From NCBI GenBank assembly GCA_947259925.1, contig CAMYOG010000041.1, positions 124,001 through 188,000 of the forward strand: a stretch of DNA of 64,000 nt, given 5' to 3'. Position 1 is the first letter of the stretch. Each line of letters opens with the position of its first letter. The notes under the pieces are model-generated. The model saw nothing but the letters and a program-made list of their open reading frames with translations, did no database searches and was not told the origin of the DNA. Positions 49,637-58,542 of the stretch are shown piece by piece. Both the position numbers and the translations under genes were made by a program. The stretch is from Thermoanaerobaculia bacterium. Lineage in GTDB: Bacteria > Acidobacteriota > Thermoanaerobaculia > Multivoradales > JAHEKO01.

Positions 49637-50796
49637 TTCGGCTCCTGCGTCACGAGCCGGCGGCTCTCGCCCTGCTGGCGGCGTTTGTGCTCTTCTTCGT
49701 TCTCCTGGTGCTGGTCGCGGGCGCTTTCCTGCTGGCGCATCATCGCTTCAGCGTTCGCCGCGAGCGCCGGCTCAAGACGGACATCGCCAGCGCGGCCGCC
49801 TTTCTCGCGCCGCGGCTGTTCGACGGTCCGCGCGCGGCCCGGGCGATCGCCCAGGCCCGTGACACCTGGGGCGCCCGGCCGGTGGTCACGGTCTTGCGGC
49901 GGATCCGCCAGGGAGTACGGGGGCAGATCGCCGAGACGGTCTCGCGGGCCCTCGAAGAGATGGGCACGGTTGGGGCGCTGACCCGCGCCGCGCGCGGCAG
50001 GGGCTGGGCCCGGCGCGCACGCGCGCTCAGGCTGCTCGGACAGTGCGGCGGTGACCAGGCTCGCGAGGTGCTGGTCGCGGCGCTCGACGATCCCGAGCCG
50101 CGGATTCGGCAGGCCGCCCGCGAGGCGCTGCCGGCGATCCGGGACGGCCGGTCCCTGCGCGCGGCGATGATCTCCTATCTGCGCGACGCGGAGCAGCGCA
50201 CCGCCTGGCGTGCCGGCTTCTTCTCCAACGTCGCCGCGCACACGCCGGACGCTCTGCGCGCCATGGTCGCGGTCGGCGCCCTCGCCGCCAGCGACGAGAA
50301 GCTCGCCCTGGAGGCTCTGGCCGAAGTAGGAGACCTGAAGGCTCTGCCGCTGGCCGAGGCCCGCCTCGAGGTCGACTCGGCCGAGCTGCGGGCGACCGCG
50401 GCGCGCGCGGTCGGCAAGCTGGGTGGCCGCCGTGCGGTCGTCCTCCTGGTTCCGAGGCTGGCCGATCCCGAGTGGATCGTTCGAGCGGCGGCGGCGCGCG
50501 CTCTGGAGTCGTCACGGTGTGGCGCGCTCGCCTGCTGGGCGCTCGGAGACTGTCTGACCGACCCGGTCTGGTGGGTGCGGGCGAACGCGGCGCGCACGCT
50601 CGCCCGCCAGGGTGAGCTCGGTGCCCTGGCATTGGCCGAGGCGTCCGAGAGTGGCGACCGGTTCGCTCGTGAGTCGGCGCTCGCGGCGCTGGCTTCGCTG
50701 CGCACGGCACGTGCGTCGGTGGCGGCCTCGCGGTCGGTCCCGGCGCTCGAGGAGTCGCAGCCGACCTGGACGCTGGCAGCGGAGGGCGCGGCGTGA
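49633..50796 (+). CDS. Membrane-anchored HEAT-repeat protein
   Basis: 387 aa, TTG start overlapping the receiver stop. An N-terminal transmembrane segment (LALLAAFVLFFVLLVLVAGAF) anchors an alpha-solenoid of about six HEAT/PBS-lyase-type repeats (RARALRLLGQCGGDQAREVL, LDDPEPRIRQAAREALPAI, EWIVRAAAARALESSRCGALACWALGDCL in outline). Such scaffolds hold protein complexes together. Its stop overlaps the glycosyltransferase start by four bases. A role as an assembly platform for the synthase is inferred from this coupling. Confidence 0.85.
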   Translation: MIRLLRHEPAALALLAAFVLFFVLLVLVAGAFLLAHHRFSVRRERRLKTDIASAAAFLAPRLFDGPRAARAIAQARDTWGARPVVTVLRRIRQGVRGQIAETVSRALEEMGTVGALTRAARGRGWARRARALRLLGQCGGDQAREVLVAALDDPEPRIRQAAREALPAIRDGRSLRAAMISYLRDAEQRTAWRAGFFSNVAAHTPDALRAMVAVGALAASDEKLALEALAEVGDLKALPLAEARLEVDSAELRATAARAVGKLGGRRAVVLLVPRLADPEWIVRAAAARALESSRCGALACWALGDCLTDPVWWVRANAARTLARQGELGALALAEASESGDRFARESALAALASLRTARASVAASRSVPALEESQPTWTLAAEGAA

Positions 50797-52217
50797 CGTC
50801 GAGCGGCCTGATCCTGAGCGCGGAGATCGCCATCCTTTCGTACTTCGTGGCGATCAACGGGATCTATCTCTTCTTCACCTTCGTCGCGTTCCTGGATCTG
50901 TTCGCCCACCGACTCCAGGTAGGACGCGGCCACCTGAGGACCCTGCTCTCCGACAACACCTATCGACCGATCTCGATCCTGGTGCCCGCCTACAACGAGG
51001 CCGAGACGGTGGTCGAGAACGTCCGCTCCCTGCTGATGCTCGGCTATCCGGAGTTCGAGATCGTGCTGGTCAACGACGGCTCGGAAGACGCCACGCTCGA
51101 GCGACTGACCGAGGCCTTCTCGCTCTATCCGGTGCCGCCGGCGTTCCGCGCCGATCTGCCGACCCGAGCGGTCCGCCAGGTGCTGATGTCGGTCGACCAC
51201 CCGAACTTCATCGTTCTCGACAAGGAGCGCGGCGGCAAGAGCGACGCGCTGAACGCCGGAATCAACGCCTCCCGCTATCCGCTCTTCTGCACCATCGACG
51301 CGGACTCGATCCTGGAGGGCGACGCGCTGCTGCGCATCGCCAGGGCGTTCGCCGAGGACGAGCGGGTGGTAGCCGCGGGCGGCATCATCAGGCCGCTCAA
51401 CAGCGCCTCGGTCAGCAACGGACGGGTGAGCGCCGCGCCGGCCCCGATGCGGCCCCTGCTCCTCTGCCAGGCGCAGGAGTACGTGCGGGGCTTCCTGACC
51501 GGCCGCTCCTCGCTGGCGCGATTCAACGCCCTGCTGATCATCGCCGGTGCGTTCGGCCTCTTTCGCAAGGACGCGACCGTGAAGGTGGGTGGCTTCGACC
51601 ACGACACCGTCTGCGAGGACATGGAGCTGGTCGCCCGTCTGCATCGTACGGCGTTCGAGGCCGACGACGAGGTCAAGGTCGTGTTCATCCCCGACCCGGT
51701 CTGCTGGACCCAGGTGCCGGGCGACTGGCGGTCACTCGTGCGCCAGCGCGATCGCTGGCAGCGCGGCCTGCTGGAGTGTCTCTGGAAGCACCGCAAGATG
51801 TTCCTCAACCCCCGCTACCGGCAAGTCGGCCTGCTGTCGATGCCGTTCTACGCCTTCTTCGAGGCGCTCGGGCCGGTAGTCGAGACCGCCGGCTACTTGC
51901 TCCTGGTGGCACTGCTGCTGAGCGGCAACTTCGATCCCGCCTTCGCTCTGCTCTTCCTGCTGCTCGCGGTCTGCTACGGCATGCTGCTATCGATCGCGGC
52001 GCTCAACCTCGACGATCTGCTCTTCAAGCGCTACGCCAGTACCGGCGATCTGGCGCGCATGATGCTCGGCGCGGTGCTCGAGTTCGTCGGCTACCGGCAG
52101 CTTCTGGTGGCGGTGCGTGCGTCGGCCTTCGCCACGGTCTTCTTCAGGGGCGGCGAATGGGGACGGATCGAGCGCGAGAGGCTCGGGCCGATCGCCGAGG
52201 TGGAGTCGCCGGGATGA
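50793..52217 (+). CDS. Processive family-2 glycosyltransferase (polysaccharide synthase)
   Basis: 474 aa, GTG start. Membrane helices flank a GT2 domain with the processive-synthase motifs: ILVPAYNEAE and VNDGSED (first Asp), TIDADSI (DxD-like), CEDMELVARLHR (ED), and QRDRWQRG (QxxRW) near residue 320. This is the layout of PgaC, HasA and BcsA, which build and secrete beta-linked sugars through their own membrane helices. No PilZ domain follows, unlike BcsA. It is coupled to the HEAT gene upstream and the small membrane protein downstream. The polymer is unknown; poly-GlcNAc-like is one option. Confidence 0.93.
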   Translation: MTSSGLILSAEIAILSYFVAINGIYLFFTFVAFLDLFAHRLQVGRGHLRTLLSDNTYRPISILVPAYNEAETVVENVRSLLMLGYPEFEIVLVNDGSEDATLERLTEAFSLYPVPPAFRADLPTRAVRQVLMSVDHPNFIVLDKERGGKSDALNAGINASRYPLFCTIDADSILEGDALLRIARAFAEDERVVAAGGIIRPLNSASVSNGRVSAAPAPMRPLLLCQAQEYVRGFLTGRSSLARFNALLIIAGAFGLFRKDATVKVGGFDHDTVCEDMELVARLHRTAFEADDEVKVVFIPDPVCWTQVPGDWRSLVRQRDRWQRGLLECLWKHRKMFLNPRYRQVGLLSMPFYAFFEALGPVVETAGYLLLVALLLSGNFDPAFALLFLLLAVCYGMLLSIAALNLDDLLFKRYASTGDLARMMLGAVLEFVGYRQLLVAVRASAFATVFFRGGEWGRIERERLGPIAEVESPG

Positions 52218-52444
52218 GTCGCTCGGAACTCGCCGGCCGCCAACCGGCACGCCGGACTTCCGGCTCGAGGGCTCGCTGGGTGAGCCGGGTGCGCGTAAGC
52301 CACCACTCGACGGTTGGCGGTCGCCGAGTGGCGAGCGACTGGGGCCTGGCGCTGGCGGTGGCAGCGGCGGTGCTGGTCTACGTCTACCGGCACTGGCCGC
52401 TGCTCGAGACGCCGCTGCGCCAGGTCGTGGAGAGCCTCCGCTGA
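52214..52444 (+). CDS. Small single-pass membrane protein in the polysaccharide operon
   Basis: 76 aa. The ATG overlaps the synthase stop (ATGA). The N-terminal 40 residues are basic (RQPARRTSGSRARW), followed by one membrane helix (WGLALAVAAAVLVYVYR). In position and size it recalls PgaD, the small partner of PgaC, although no sequence identity is evident and PgaD has two helices. It is only 76 residues long, but its frame is kept by couplings on both sides. It is probably a synthase accessory. Confidence 0.75.
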   Translation: MSRSELAGRQPARRTSGSRARWVSRVRVSHHSTVGGRRVASDWGLALAVAAAVLVYVYRHWPLLETPLRQVVESLR

Positions 52445-54834
52445 TGTTGGGGTTGACGGTCCTCCCGAGCATCGGGCTGCTGGCAGTCTTCCTGGCGGTG
52501 TGGCCGTGGACGAGCCTCTACGACCGGCGGCCGACCGTCCGCCTGCTGGCGACGCTGGTCATGACCTCCGGGGTGCAGGTCGGACTCCAGATCGTACTGG
52601 GAGCGTTCGGCGTGCTGGCGGCCGAGTCGCTGTGGGTGGCGACCGGCTGTCTGGCACTCACCTCGATCCTGGTCTGGTCCCTTCGTGCCGGCAGCAGCGA
52701 CGGCTGGTGGCCACGGCTCGCCCGACCGACCCTGCTCGGCAGTTTGCTGGGGACGCTGTGCGCGGCGACCTATGCCGGCCTGTTCGCGGCGGCGGCCCTG
52801 ATCCCCCCCTACGGCTGGGACACGCTCGTCTACCACCTCACCGACGTCTTCCACATCGCCCAGACTGGAGCGCTCGAACCGTTCGCGCACCCGTCGATCC
52901 AGTACAGCTTCCCGCTGGTCGGCGAGCTGCATTCGAGCTGGTTCTACCTATTGTCCGGGGCGCGCGAGGCGTCGTGGAGGCTCGTCGGAGTGGCGCTGAT
53001 CCCGCTCGCTCTGATGGCGGGTGTGGCGACACGCGCGACCGCCGAGGCGCTCGGATTCGAGCGCACTCGGCATTGGCTGCTCCCCGCCACCCTGTTGGCG
53101 CCGCTGTTCCTGATTCAGCCGCTGGCGGGCTACGTCGACGGCGTCTTCGCAGCGCTGGTGCTCGCGGCGTTCGCATTCGCGGTGTTGGCGGCGCGAGACG
53201 AGAGGCCAGGGCATCTCGCGTTCGTCGCCCTGGCGTCGGGCCTGGCGCTCGGTACCAAGCTGACCTTCGTCTACTTCTGCCTGCCGATCCTGCTGGTGCT
53301 GGCAGTGCCGCCCGTCTGGCGTGCTCTCGCCGAACGCCCTGTGGCCTGGATCGGTTCGCTGCTCTTGCTGTTCGCGGTCGGCTGCGGTTTCTGGCTGACC
53401 CGCAACACGCTCCGCCACGGCAATCCGCTCTTTCCACTCGAAGTGCGTGTGGGGAGCGTCAGCCTGCTGCCGGGACCGGCGGCCGTGCGACCGGGGGCGG
53501 GCGATCGCCAGCGCTTCGTCGGCTCGGCGGCCGGCTGGCTCGCCTATCCCTTCGGTGAGAGCTACCGCGGCCGGATTCAGTACTCGGTGGACAACGGTCT
53601 CGGTCCGCTGTTCGCCGCCGGGCTGGTGCTCTCGCCGTTCGCCCTGATCGCCGCCGGCCGCCGGCGCGATTGGCTGCTCGCCCGCGCGCTCGCCGCGCTC
53701 CCCCTCACCCTGATCCTCTGGTTCGCCGTGAGCCCGTTCGAGCATCCTCGGTACGTGCTCGCCGGCGTCGCTTTTGCCCTGCTGACCCTGGCGTCCGTCG
53801 TCGAGCAATTGGAGCGCGCGCCGCTGCGGATCGCGCAGGCGGCGCTGGTTCTGGGGGTCCTCTTCTCGGCGGTCGTGGGCCTCTTGAACGCCGCGCCCGA
53901 GCTGCCGCAGGTGGTCGACCGGTGGCGGGCGGAGAGCTGGAGCGCGGAGGACTTCTACCTCATGCAGTACGGCGCCGCGGGCGAGGCGTTCAACTGGCTG
54001 GCGAGCACTCCCGCGCACGGCTCGACGCTCTCCTTCGACCGGGGGCTATTCGTGGCGCCGCTGTTCGGCTGGCACGGTCGGAACCGGGTGGTCTACGCGG
54101 CGGGGCCCGGTGACCCCGAGAAAGGCGCCGCCCATTTCGTCGCGACCAGCGCCGACTGGCGCCGATACCTGCGGGAAGAGGAGGTCGATTGGTTCGTGGT
54201 CTGGCGCGACGGGTGGCTCGAGCAGCCCGAGCTCTCGATACCCGAGCGCTGGCTGGCGAGCTCGGCCGAGGACTTCGAGCTGGTGGCGGAGTTCGCGCGC
54301 TACGCTTCCATCTTCCGCACCGTGGAGGGGATCGGCGTAGAGGCGGATACTCCCACCGGTCCGAGCCTGGACGAGCTGTCGGTCGCCGATCGCTGGGTGC
54401 TCGAGTTCAGCGACGGGGCCGAAGGTCGGCCGGTCGCCGACCCCGCCGGTGGCGTGCGCATCGACTATCGCTTCACCACCACCGACAACGACTATCTCGA
54501 TCTCCGATTCGATCTGTCCGAGAGCGGCTGGCCGAGCACCGCCGAGCTCGCCTTCGACCTCGAGGCGGAGCCGACCGCCGCCGCCCTGTACATCTACCTC
54601 AAGGAGGCCGATCCCCGTCAGCAGTGCCGGTTCCGGGTCGACCTCAGCACGCGCCGACCATCTGCCGGGGTCCGCCTCGACCTCGGAGCCCCGGAGGCGC
54701 GCACCAGCGACTTCGATCCGGAGCGGGTCGCCGAGCTCCATCTGGTCCTCGACGACCAGGTGGACGCGCAAGCCTTCGGCGGCACGATCCGTGTCAGCGA
54801 CTTCCGGCTCGAGCTCCAGGAGGAGACGACATGA
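52444..54834 (+). CDS. GT-C-like polytopic membrane protein with C-terminal beta-sandwich domain
   Basis: 796 aa. The ATG shares a base with the preceding stop (TGATG). About 11-13 membrane segments in residues 1-490. The first large periplasmic loop contains YGWDTLVYHLTDVF, the acidic position of GT-C enzymes (PMT/ArnT type). A region with LSFDRGLFVAPLFGWHGRN follows, and the C-terminal 170 residues (LEFSDGAEGRPVAD, DNDYLDLRFDLSE, IRVSDFRLELQ) look like a carbohydrate-binding-type beta-sandwich. It may transfer a lipid-linked sugar onto the polymer outside the membrane, or act as a modifying or structural component. Function inferred, not known. Confidence 0.8.
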   Translation: MLGLTVLPSIGLLAVFLAVWPWTSLYDRRPTVRLLATLVMTSGVQVGLQIVLGAFGVLAAESLWVATGCLALTSILVWSLRAGSSDGWWPRLARPTLLGSLLGTLCAATYAGLFAAAALIPPYGWDTLVYHLTDVFHIAQTGALEPFAHPSIQYSFPLVGELHSSWFYLLSGAREASWRLVGVALIPLALMAGVATRATAEALGFERTRHWLLPATLLAPLFLIQPLAGYVDGVFAALVLAAFAFAVLAARDERPGHLAFVALASGLALGTKLTFVYFCLPILLVLAVPPVWRALAERPVAWIGSLLLLFAVGCGFWLTRNTLRHGNPLFPLEVRVGSVSLLPGPAAVRPGAGDRQRFVGSAAGWLAYPFGESYRGRIQYSVDNGLGPLFAAGLVLSPFALIAAGRRRDWLLARALAALPLTLILWFAVSPFEHPRYVLAGVAFALLTLASVVEQLERAPLRIAQAALVLGVLFSAVVGLLNAAPELPQVVDRWRAESWSAEDFYLMQYGAAGEAFNWLASTPAHGSTLSFDRGLFVAPLFGWHGRNRVVYAAGPGDPEKGAAHFVATSADWRRYLREEEVDWFVVWRDGWLEQPELSIPERWLASSAEDFELVAEFARYASIFRTVEGIGVEADTPTGPSLDELSVADRWVLEFSDGAEGRPVADPAGGVRIDYRFTTTDNDYLDLRFDLSESGWPSTAELAFDLEAEPTAAALYIYLKEADPRQQCRFRVDLSTRRPSAGVRLDLGAPEARTSDFDPERVAELHLVLDDQVDAQAFGGTIRVSDFRLELQEETT

Positions 54835-57257
54835 ACCGATCGCGATCCACATCCACAGTGCCCGCCAGCGCCTGGATCCTGGTCCTGGTGATCCTGGGCT
54901 CGACGTCGGCCGGCTTCGCGGCCACTACCGATCCGGTGGACCCAGAGACCGCCGCCACTGAGACGATCGCTCGCGCCCGGGAGCTCGCCGGCGTGGGCAG
55001 GTGCGCCGACGCCATCCTGCTGCTGAATCGCGCCCTCGAGTGGAACGCCGACGCCACTGCGGCGCGCGGGCTACGAGCCGACTGCTTGCGCCGTGAGCAG
55101 CGGCTGGACGAGGCCTGGAGCGACTACCGCGCGCTGGCCTCGGCTCGTCCGGAGGAGGCCCACGCCTGGTTCTGGATGGGAACGATCGACCGCTGGCGTG
55201 GCCGTCATTCGGAGGCGATCGAGGAGTTCGGCTACGCTCTCAACAGTGACGACGGTCATCCCGACTCACTCAAGGGAAGAGCGCGCTCGTACCTGGAGCT
55301 GGGCCGACCGGAGGCCGCCGAGGCCGATCTGCGCCGTTGCCTACGTGAGCATCCGAACGACGCCGAGGCGGCTCGCCTGCTGGCGCGCGCGGAGCTGGCG
55401 CAGGGAGATCTGGAGAGCGCCCGGGACGCGCTCGGTGCCGTGTTCGTAGGTCCGCAGCTGCAGCTCGAGCTGGGGAGCCTGGAAGACGCCGCCGGTCGGC
55501 TCGGTCCGGCGGCCGAACACTACCGTCGAGCTTCTCGCTACCAGCGCACCGAAGTCGAGGCGCTGCGCCGACTCGGCGATGCCGAGCGCCGTCGTAGTCG
55601 CGATCAGGCCGCCCTGGATGCGCTGCGGCAGGTGGTCAGGGAGGAGCCGAGCGATCTCGGCAGCCTCTACTGGGTGGGTGTCTTGGCCACCCGCGACGGC
55701 AGGAACGGCGAGGCGCTGGCGGCCTGGGACGCGATTCTCGCCGTCGAGCCGGAGAACGTCGGTGCTCTGATCGGGCGAGCGCGTGTCCTCCACTACCAGG
55801 GCGATCGGAGGGCGGCGCTCAACCTGACCAACAAGGCGCTCGACCTGGAGCCCGAGAACGCCGAGGCGCTGACGCTGCGCGCCGGAATCCTGGCCGCCAC
55901 CGGCCGGCTGCCCGAGGCGGGCGCCGACTACGAGCGCGTCCTGGGCAGCGATCCCGACAACGTCGACGCCCGGATCGGCTACGGCCGCTATGTCGACTCG
56001 AGCTCCTGGGGGGTGCGGGGCTTCACCGACGTCTCGCGCCTGGTCGAAGGGCTCGACGACGAGGGCGCAGTGGTCAACGGCGTTCTGATCCGGCCGACCC
56101 GCATCGAGTATCAGTTCGAGGGTGTCGAGACCTACTGGAGGTCGCATCTGGGAGCGGGCACCGGCATCGAGGCGACGCTCGGTCAGCGCCGGGAGACGGT
56201 GCGCAACCTCGACGGCGACTTCGAGATCTACGACTTCGAGATTCTGGAGGTGTCGACCGGACTGGACCACAGGTTCGGGGGCGGCTGGCAAGCGAGCTGG
56301 CGAGTCGGCGGCAATCGGTACGAGCCGAGGCAGCTGGGCACGATCAGCGAGGACGACCGCCTGGCAGGTCGCGTCGCACTCGGCTGGGCCGGCAGTCGCG
56401 ATCGCGTCGTGGCCGAAGTGACGCAGGCGCCGTTCGTCTACCGGGGCTTTGCCGGCGATACGCAGTTTTCGATCTTCGATCAGCTGTCGGTCGGAGCCCG
56501 GTGGTCGCGCCAGCTCGCCGCCTCGCTCCAGTTGGAGACCTCGGCCTCGGTCTCGGACTTCGAACAGGACGAGAATCAGCTCTTCGGCAACCTGGCGTTC
56601 AGCTGGCAGCGGGGCGGCCGCCGGGCCGTGGTCGGCGTGCGCCAGACACCCTTTCCCGAGCGGTTCTTGACCGAGGACGGTCGCTTGAACTTCCTCGACT
56701 CGACGGCCGCGTACGCCCGACTCGACTCACGGCTCGGAGCCGGTTTCCGGGTCGAGGCGATCTCTGAGTACGGTCGGATCGGCAGCGCCCCCCGGCTCAT
56801 CGAGATCGACGGCCAGAAGGTCGATGGTCCGTCGGAGCGCAATACGAGGGTCTACGGCAGAGCCGTCGTGGAGTGGTCTCCCAGGAAGATGAGAAGACTG
56901 TCGCTGGGGACGGCGTACTCGACCGAACGGTTCGATTTCCGATCGGCCGTCTACAACACGATCGATACCGACGGCACGACCTTCTACGTCGATCTCACCG
57001 GCGGGCAGGGGACCCGCTTCCACTACAGCGCGCGCTACGGTCGAAGCCTGATGAGCGACGATCGTGACGACAGCTATGACCGCGACGACGTCTACCTGCG
57101 ACTCGAGGGCGAGGTCGGTCGCTCGCCCGCGCCCGGTGTCCGCTCGCTCTGGCTGGGTCTCGAAGGCCGCTTCAGCCAGAATACCCTGGAGGGATCGACC
57201 GAGAGCTACGACGAGGAGCGGCCCTACCTGAGGCTCTACCTCAAGATCCCGATCTAG
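54831..57257 (+). CDS. TPR plus outer-membrane beta-barrel export protein (PgaA/YaiO-like)
   Basis: 808 aa. The ATG overlaps the preceding stop and has an AGGAGGAG site. Signal peptide (ASAWILVLVILGSTSAGFAAT). Residues about 40-390 are ten or so TPRs (AHAWFWMGTIDRWRG, SLKGRARSYLELG, ALIGRARVLHYQG). The rest (about 410-808) is an antiparallel barrel with alternating residues and no hydrophobic helices (EATLGQRRETVRN, WQASWRVGGNRYE, FHYSARYGRSLMS), ending in LRLYLKIPI. This TPR-barrel order is that of PgaA, BcsC and YaiO, which carry polysaccharide across the outer membrane. It is the last gene of the operon. Strength of homology cannot be judged by eye. Confidence 0.85.
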   Translation: MNRSRSTSTVPASAWILVLVILGSTSAGFAATTDPVDPETAATETIARARELAGVGRCADAILLLNRALEWNADATAARGLRADCLRREQRLDEAWSDYRALASARPEEAHAWFWMGTIDRWRGRHSEAIEEFGYALNSDDGHPDSLKGRARSYLELGRPEAAEADLRRCLREHPNDAEAARLLARAELAQGDLESARDALGAVFVGPQLQLELGSLEDAAGRLGPAAEHYRRASRYQRTEVEALRRLGDAERRRSRDQAALDALRQVVREEPSDLGSLYWVGVLATRDGRNGEALAAWDAILAVEPENVGALIGRARVLHYQGDRRAALNLTNKALDLEPENAEALTLRAGILAATGRLPEAGADYERVLGSDPDNVDARIGYGRYVDSSSWGVRGFTDVSRLVEGLDDEGAVVNGVLIRPTRIEYQFEGVETYWRSHLGAGTGIEATLGQRRETVRNLDGDFEIYDFEILEVSTGLDHRFGGGWQASWRVGGNRYEPRQLGTISEDDRLAGRVALGWAGSRDRVVAEVTQAPFVYRGFAGDTQFSIFDQLSVGARWSRQLAASLQLETSASVSDFEQDENQLFGNLAFSWQRGGRRAVVGVRQTPFPERFLTEDGRLNFLDSTAAYARLDSRLGAGFRVEAISEYGRIGSAPRLIEIDGQKVDGPSERNTRVYGRAVVEWSPRKMRRLSLGTAYSTERFDFRSAVYNTIDTDGTTFYVDLTGGQGTRFHYSARYGRSLMSDDRDDSYDRDDVYLRLEGEVGRSPAPGVRSLWLGLEGRFSQNTLEGSTESYDEERPYLRLYLKIPI

Positions 57258-57267
57258 ACGGCAGGTC

Positions 57268-58467
57268 TCACCAGGCGAACGGCACCAGCTCGCACGGATC
57301 GCCCGCCACGGCGGGTGCCGCGTGGGCCGGGATCCTGAGCAGGGCGGTGCCGCGGGCGTAGGCCGCCTGGTCGTGCGAGCCCCTGGGAGCGATCGGCCGC
57401 GCGCGGAGCGTGCCGTCGACGATCTCGACCTCGGCCGGCAGGAAGCGATCGCGCCCCTTGGCTCCGGGAGCCGGGGCGGTCAGGGTACCGCTCAGAGCGC
57501 CGGCCAGGTAGTGGTCGGAGTGACCCATCAGGCAGCGGAGGAGGGGCCGGACGAAGAGCCAGAAGGTCACCATCACGGACGCCGGGTTGCCGGGCAGGCC
57601 GAACAGCCAACCGCCGTCATGGCGGGCGGCGACCAGCGGCTTGCCGGGCTGGATCGCGACCGCGTCGAACAGAATCGAGCAGCCCAGCTTGGCGACGATC
57701 GATTCGACGAAGTCGTATTCGCCCATCGAGACGCCGCCGCAGACCATCAGCACGTCCGAGGCCAGGCCTTCTCTGATCATGGCTTCGAGGACGTCGGGTC
57801 GATCGGGGGCGATCCCGAGGTGCCGGAACTCCAGGCCGAGGCCGGCGCCGGCGCCGATCAGGAAGTCGGTGTGCGAGTCACGCAGCTGACCGGGCCGCGG
57901 CTCGGCCTCGGGCGGCACCACCTCGTCGCCGGTAGTCAGGAAGGCGACCGACGGTCGCCTGAAGACGTCTGCCGCGGCGTAGCCATGGGTCGCCAGGAGC
58001 GATAGCGCGCCGGGAGTGAGGCGGTCGCCGCGCTCGAGCAATGGATCGCCGACTCGCAGGACCTCTCCGCGGCGGCGGATGTGCAGACCCTCGCCGCCCG
58101 CGGCGTCGAAGCGCACGCGGTCGTCGCCGCTGTCGGTCCGCTCGACCGGAACGACCGTGTAGGCTCCCGCCGGGCACGGAGCTCCGGTCATGATGCGCGC
58201 GGCGGTGCCCGGGGAGAGGTCGAATCCGGGCGGGTCGCCGGCGGCGATGGTCGCCACCACCGGCAGGCGGTCGCTCACGTCGACCGCGCTACCGACCGCG
58301 TAACCGTCCATCGCGGAGACGTCGGTGGCCGGAACATCGACGGTGGCGGGGAGGGCAGTAGCGAGTACCCGATCGCTCGCTCGTCGCCGCTCGAGGCGCT
58401 CCGGGGGGAGCGGTTCGAGGCTCTGTTCGAGCCGCTCCCAGGCCTCCCCTGGAGAGGTCAAAGCCAT
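57268..58467 (-). CDS. moeA: Molybdopterin molybdotransferase MoeA
   Basis: 399 aa, standard length. MoeA inserts molybdate into adenylyl-molybdopterin in the cytoplasm. Signatures seen: TDVSAMDGYAV, AARIMTGAPCPAGAYTVVPVE, TTGDEVVPPE, CGGVSMGEYDFV, AIQPGKPL and FGLPGNPAS, ending in domain IV (GALSGTLTAPAPG). All conserved active-site motifs are intact. It lies 2.4 kb from xdhC, another molybdenum cofactor gene, but is not co-transcribed with it. It converges on the export-barrel gene. Confidence 0.95.
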   Translation of the reverse strand: MALTSPGEAWERLEQSLEPLPPERLERRRASDRVLATALPATVDVPATDVSAMDGYAVGSAVDVSDRLPVVATIAAGDPPGFDLSPGTAARIMTGAPCPAGAYTVVPVERTDSGDDRVRFDAAGGEGLHIRRRGEVLRVGDPLLERGDRLTPGALSLLATHGYAAADVFRRPSVAFLTTGDEVVPPEAEPRPGQLRDSHTDFLIGAGAGLGLEFRHLGIAPDRPDVLEAMIREGLASDVLMVCGGVSMGEYDFVESIVAKLGCSILFDAVAIQPGKPLVAARHDGGWLFGLPGNPASVMVTFWLFVRPLLRCLMGHSDHYLAGALSGTLTAPAPGAKGRDRFLPAEVEIVDGTLRARPIAPRGSHDQAAYARGTALLRIPAHAAPAVAGDPCELVPFAW

Positions 58468-58520
58468 TGTTTTTCAAACACTTCCGTTGTGTCCTGGTTC
58501 ACTTCGAAACAACCTGCCAA

Positions 58521-58529
58521 TGCTATACT
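58521..58529 (+). promoter_or_regulatory. Extended -10 promoter element (TGCTATACT) for the DUF4388 gene
   Basis: TG-n-TATACT 13 bases before the ATG at 58543, with an AT-richer region upstream. No strong -35 is needed for an extended -10. It is followed by the GGGGAG ribosome site. Confidence 0.55.
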
Positions 58530-58542
58530 GAGCGGGGAGTCC

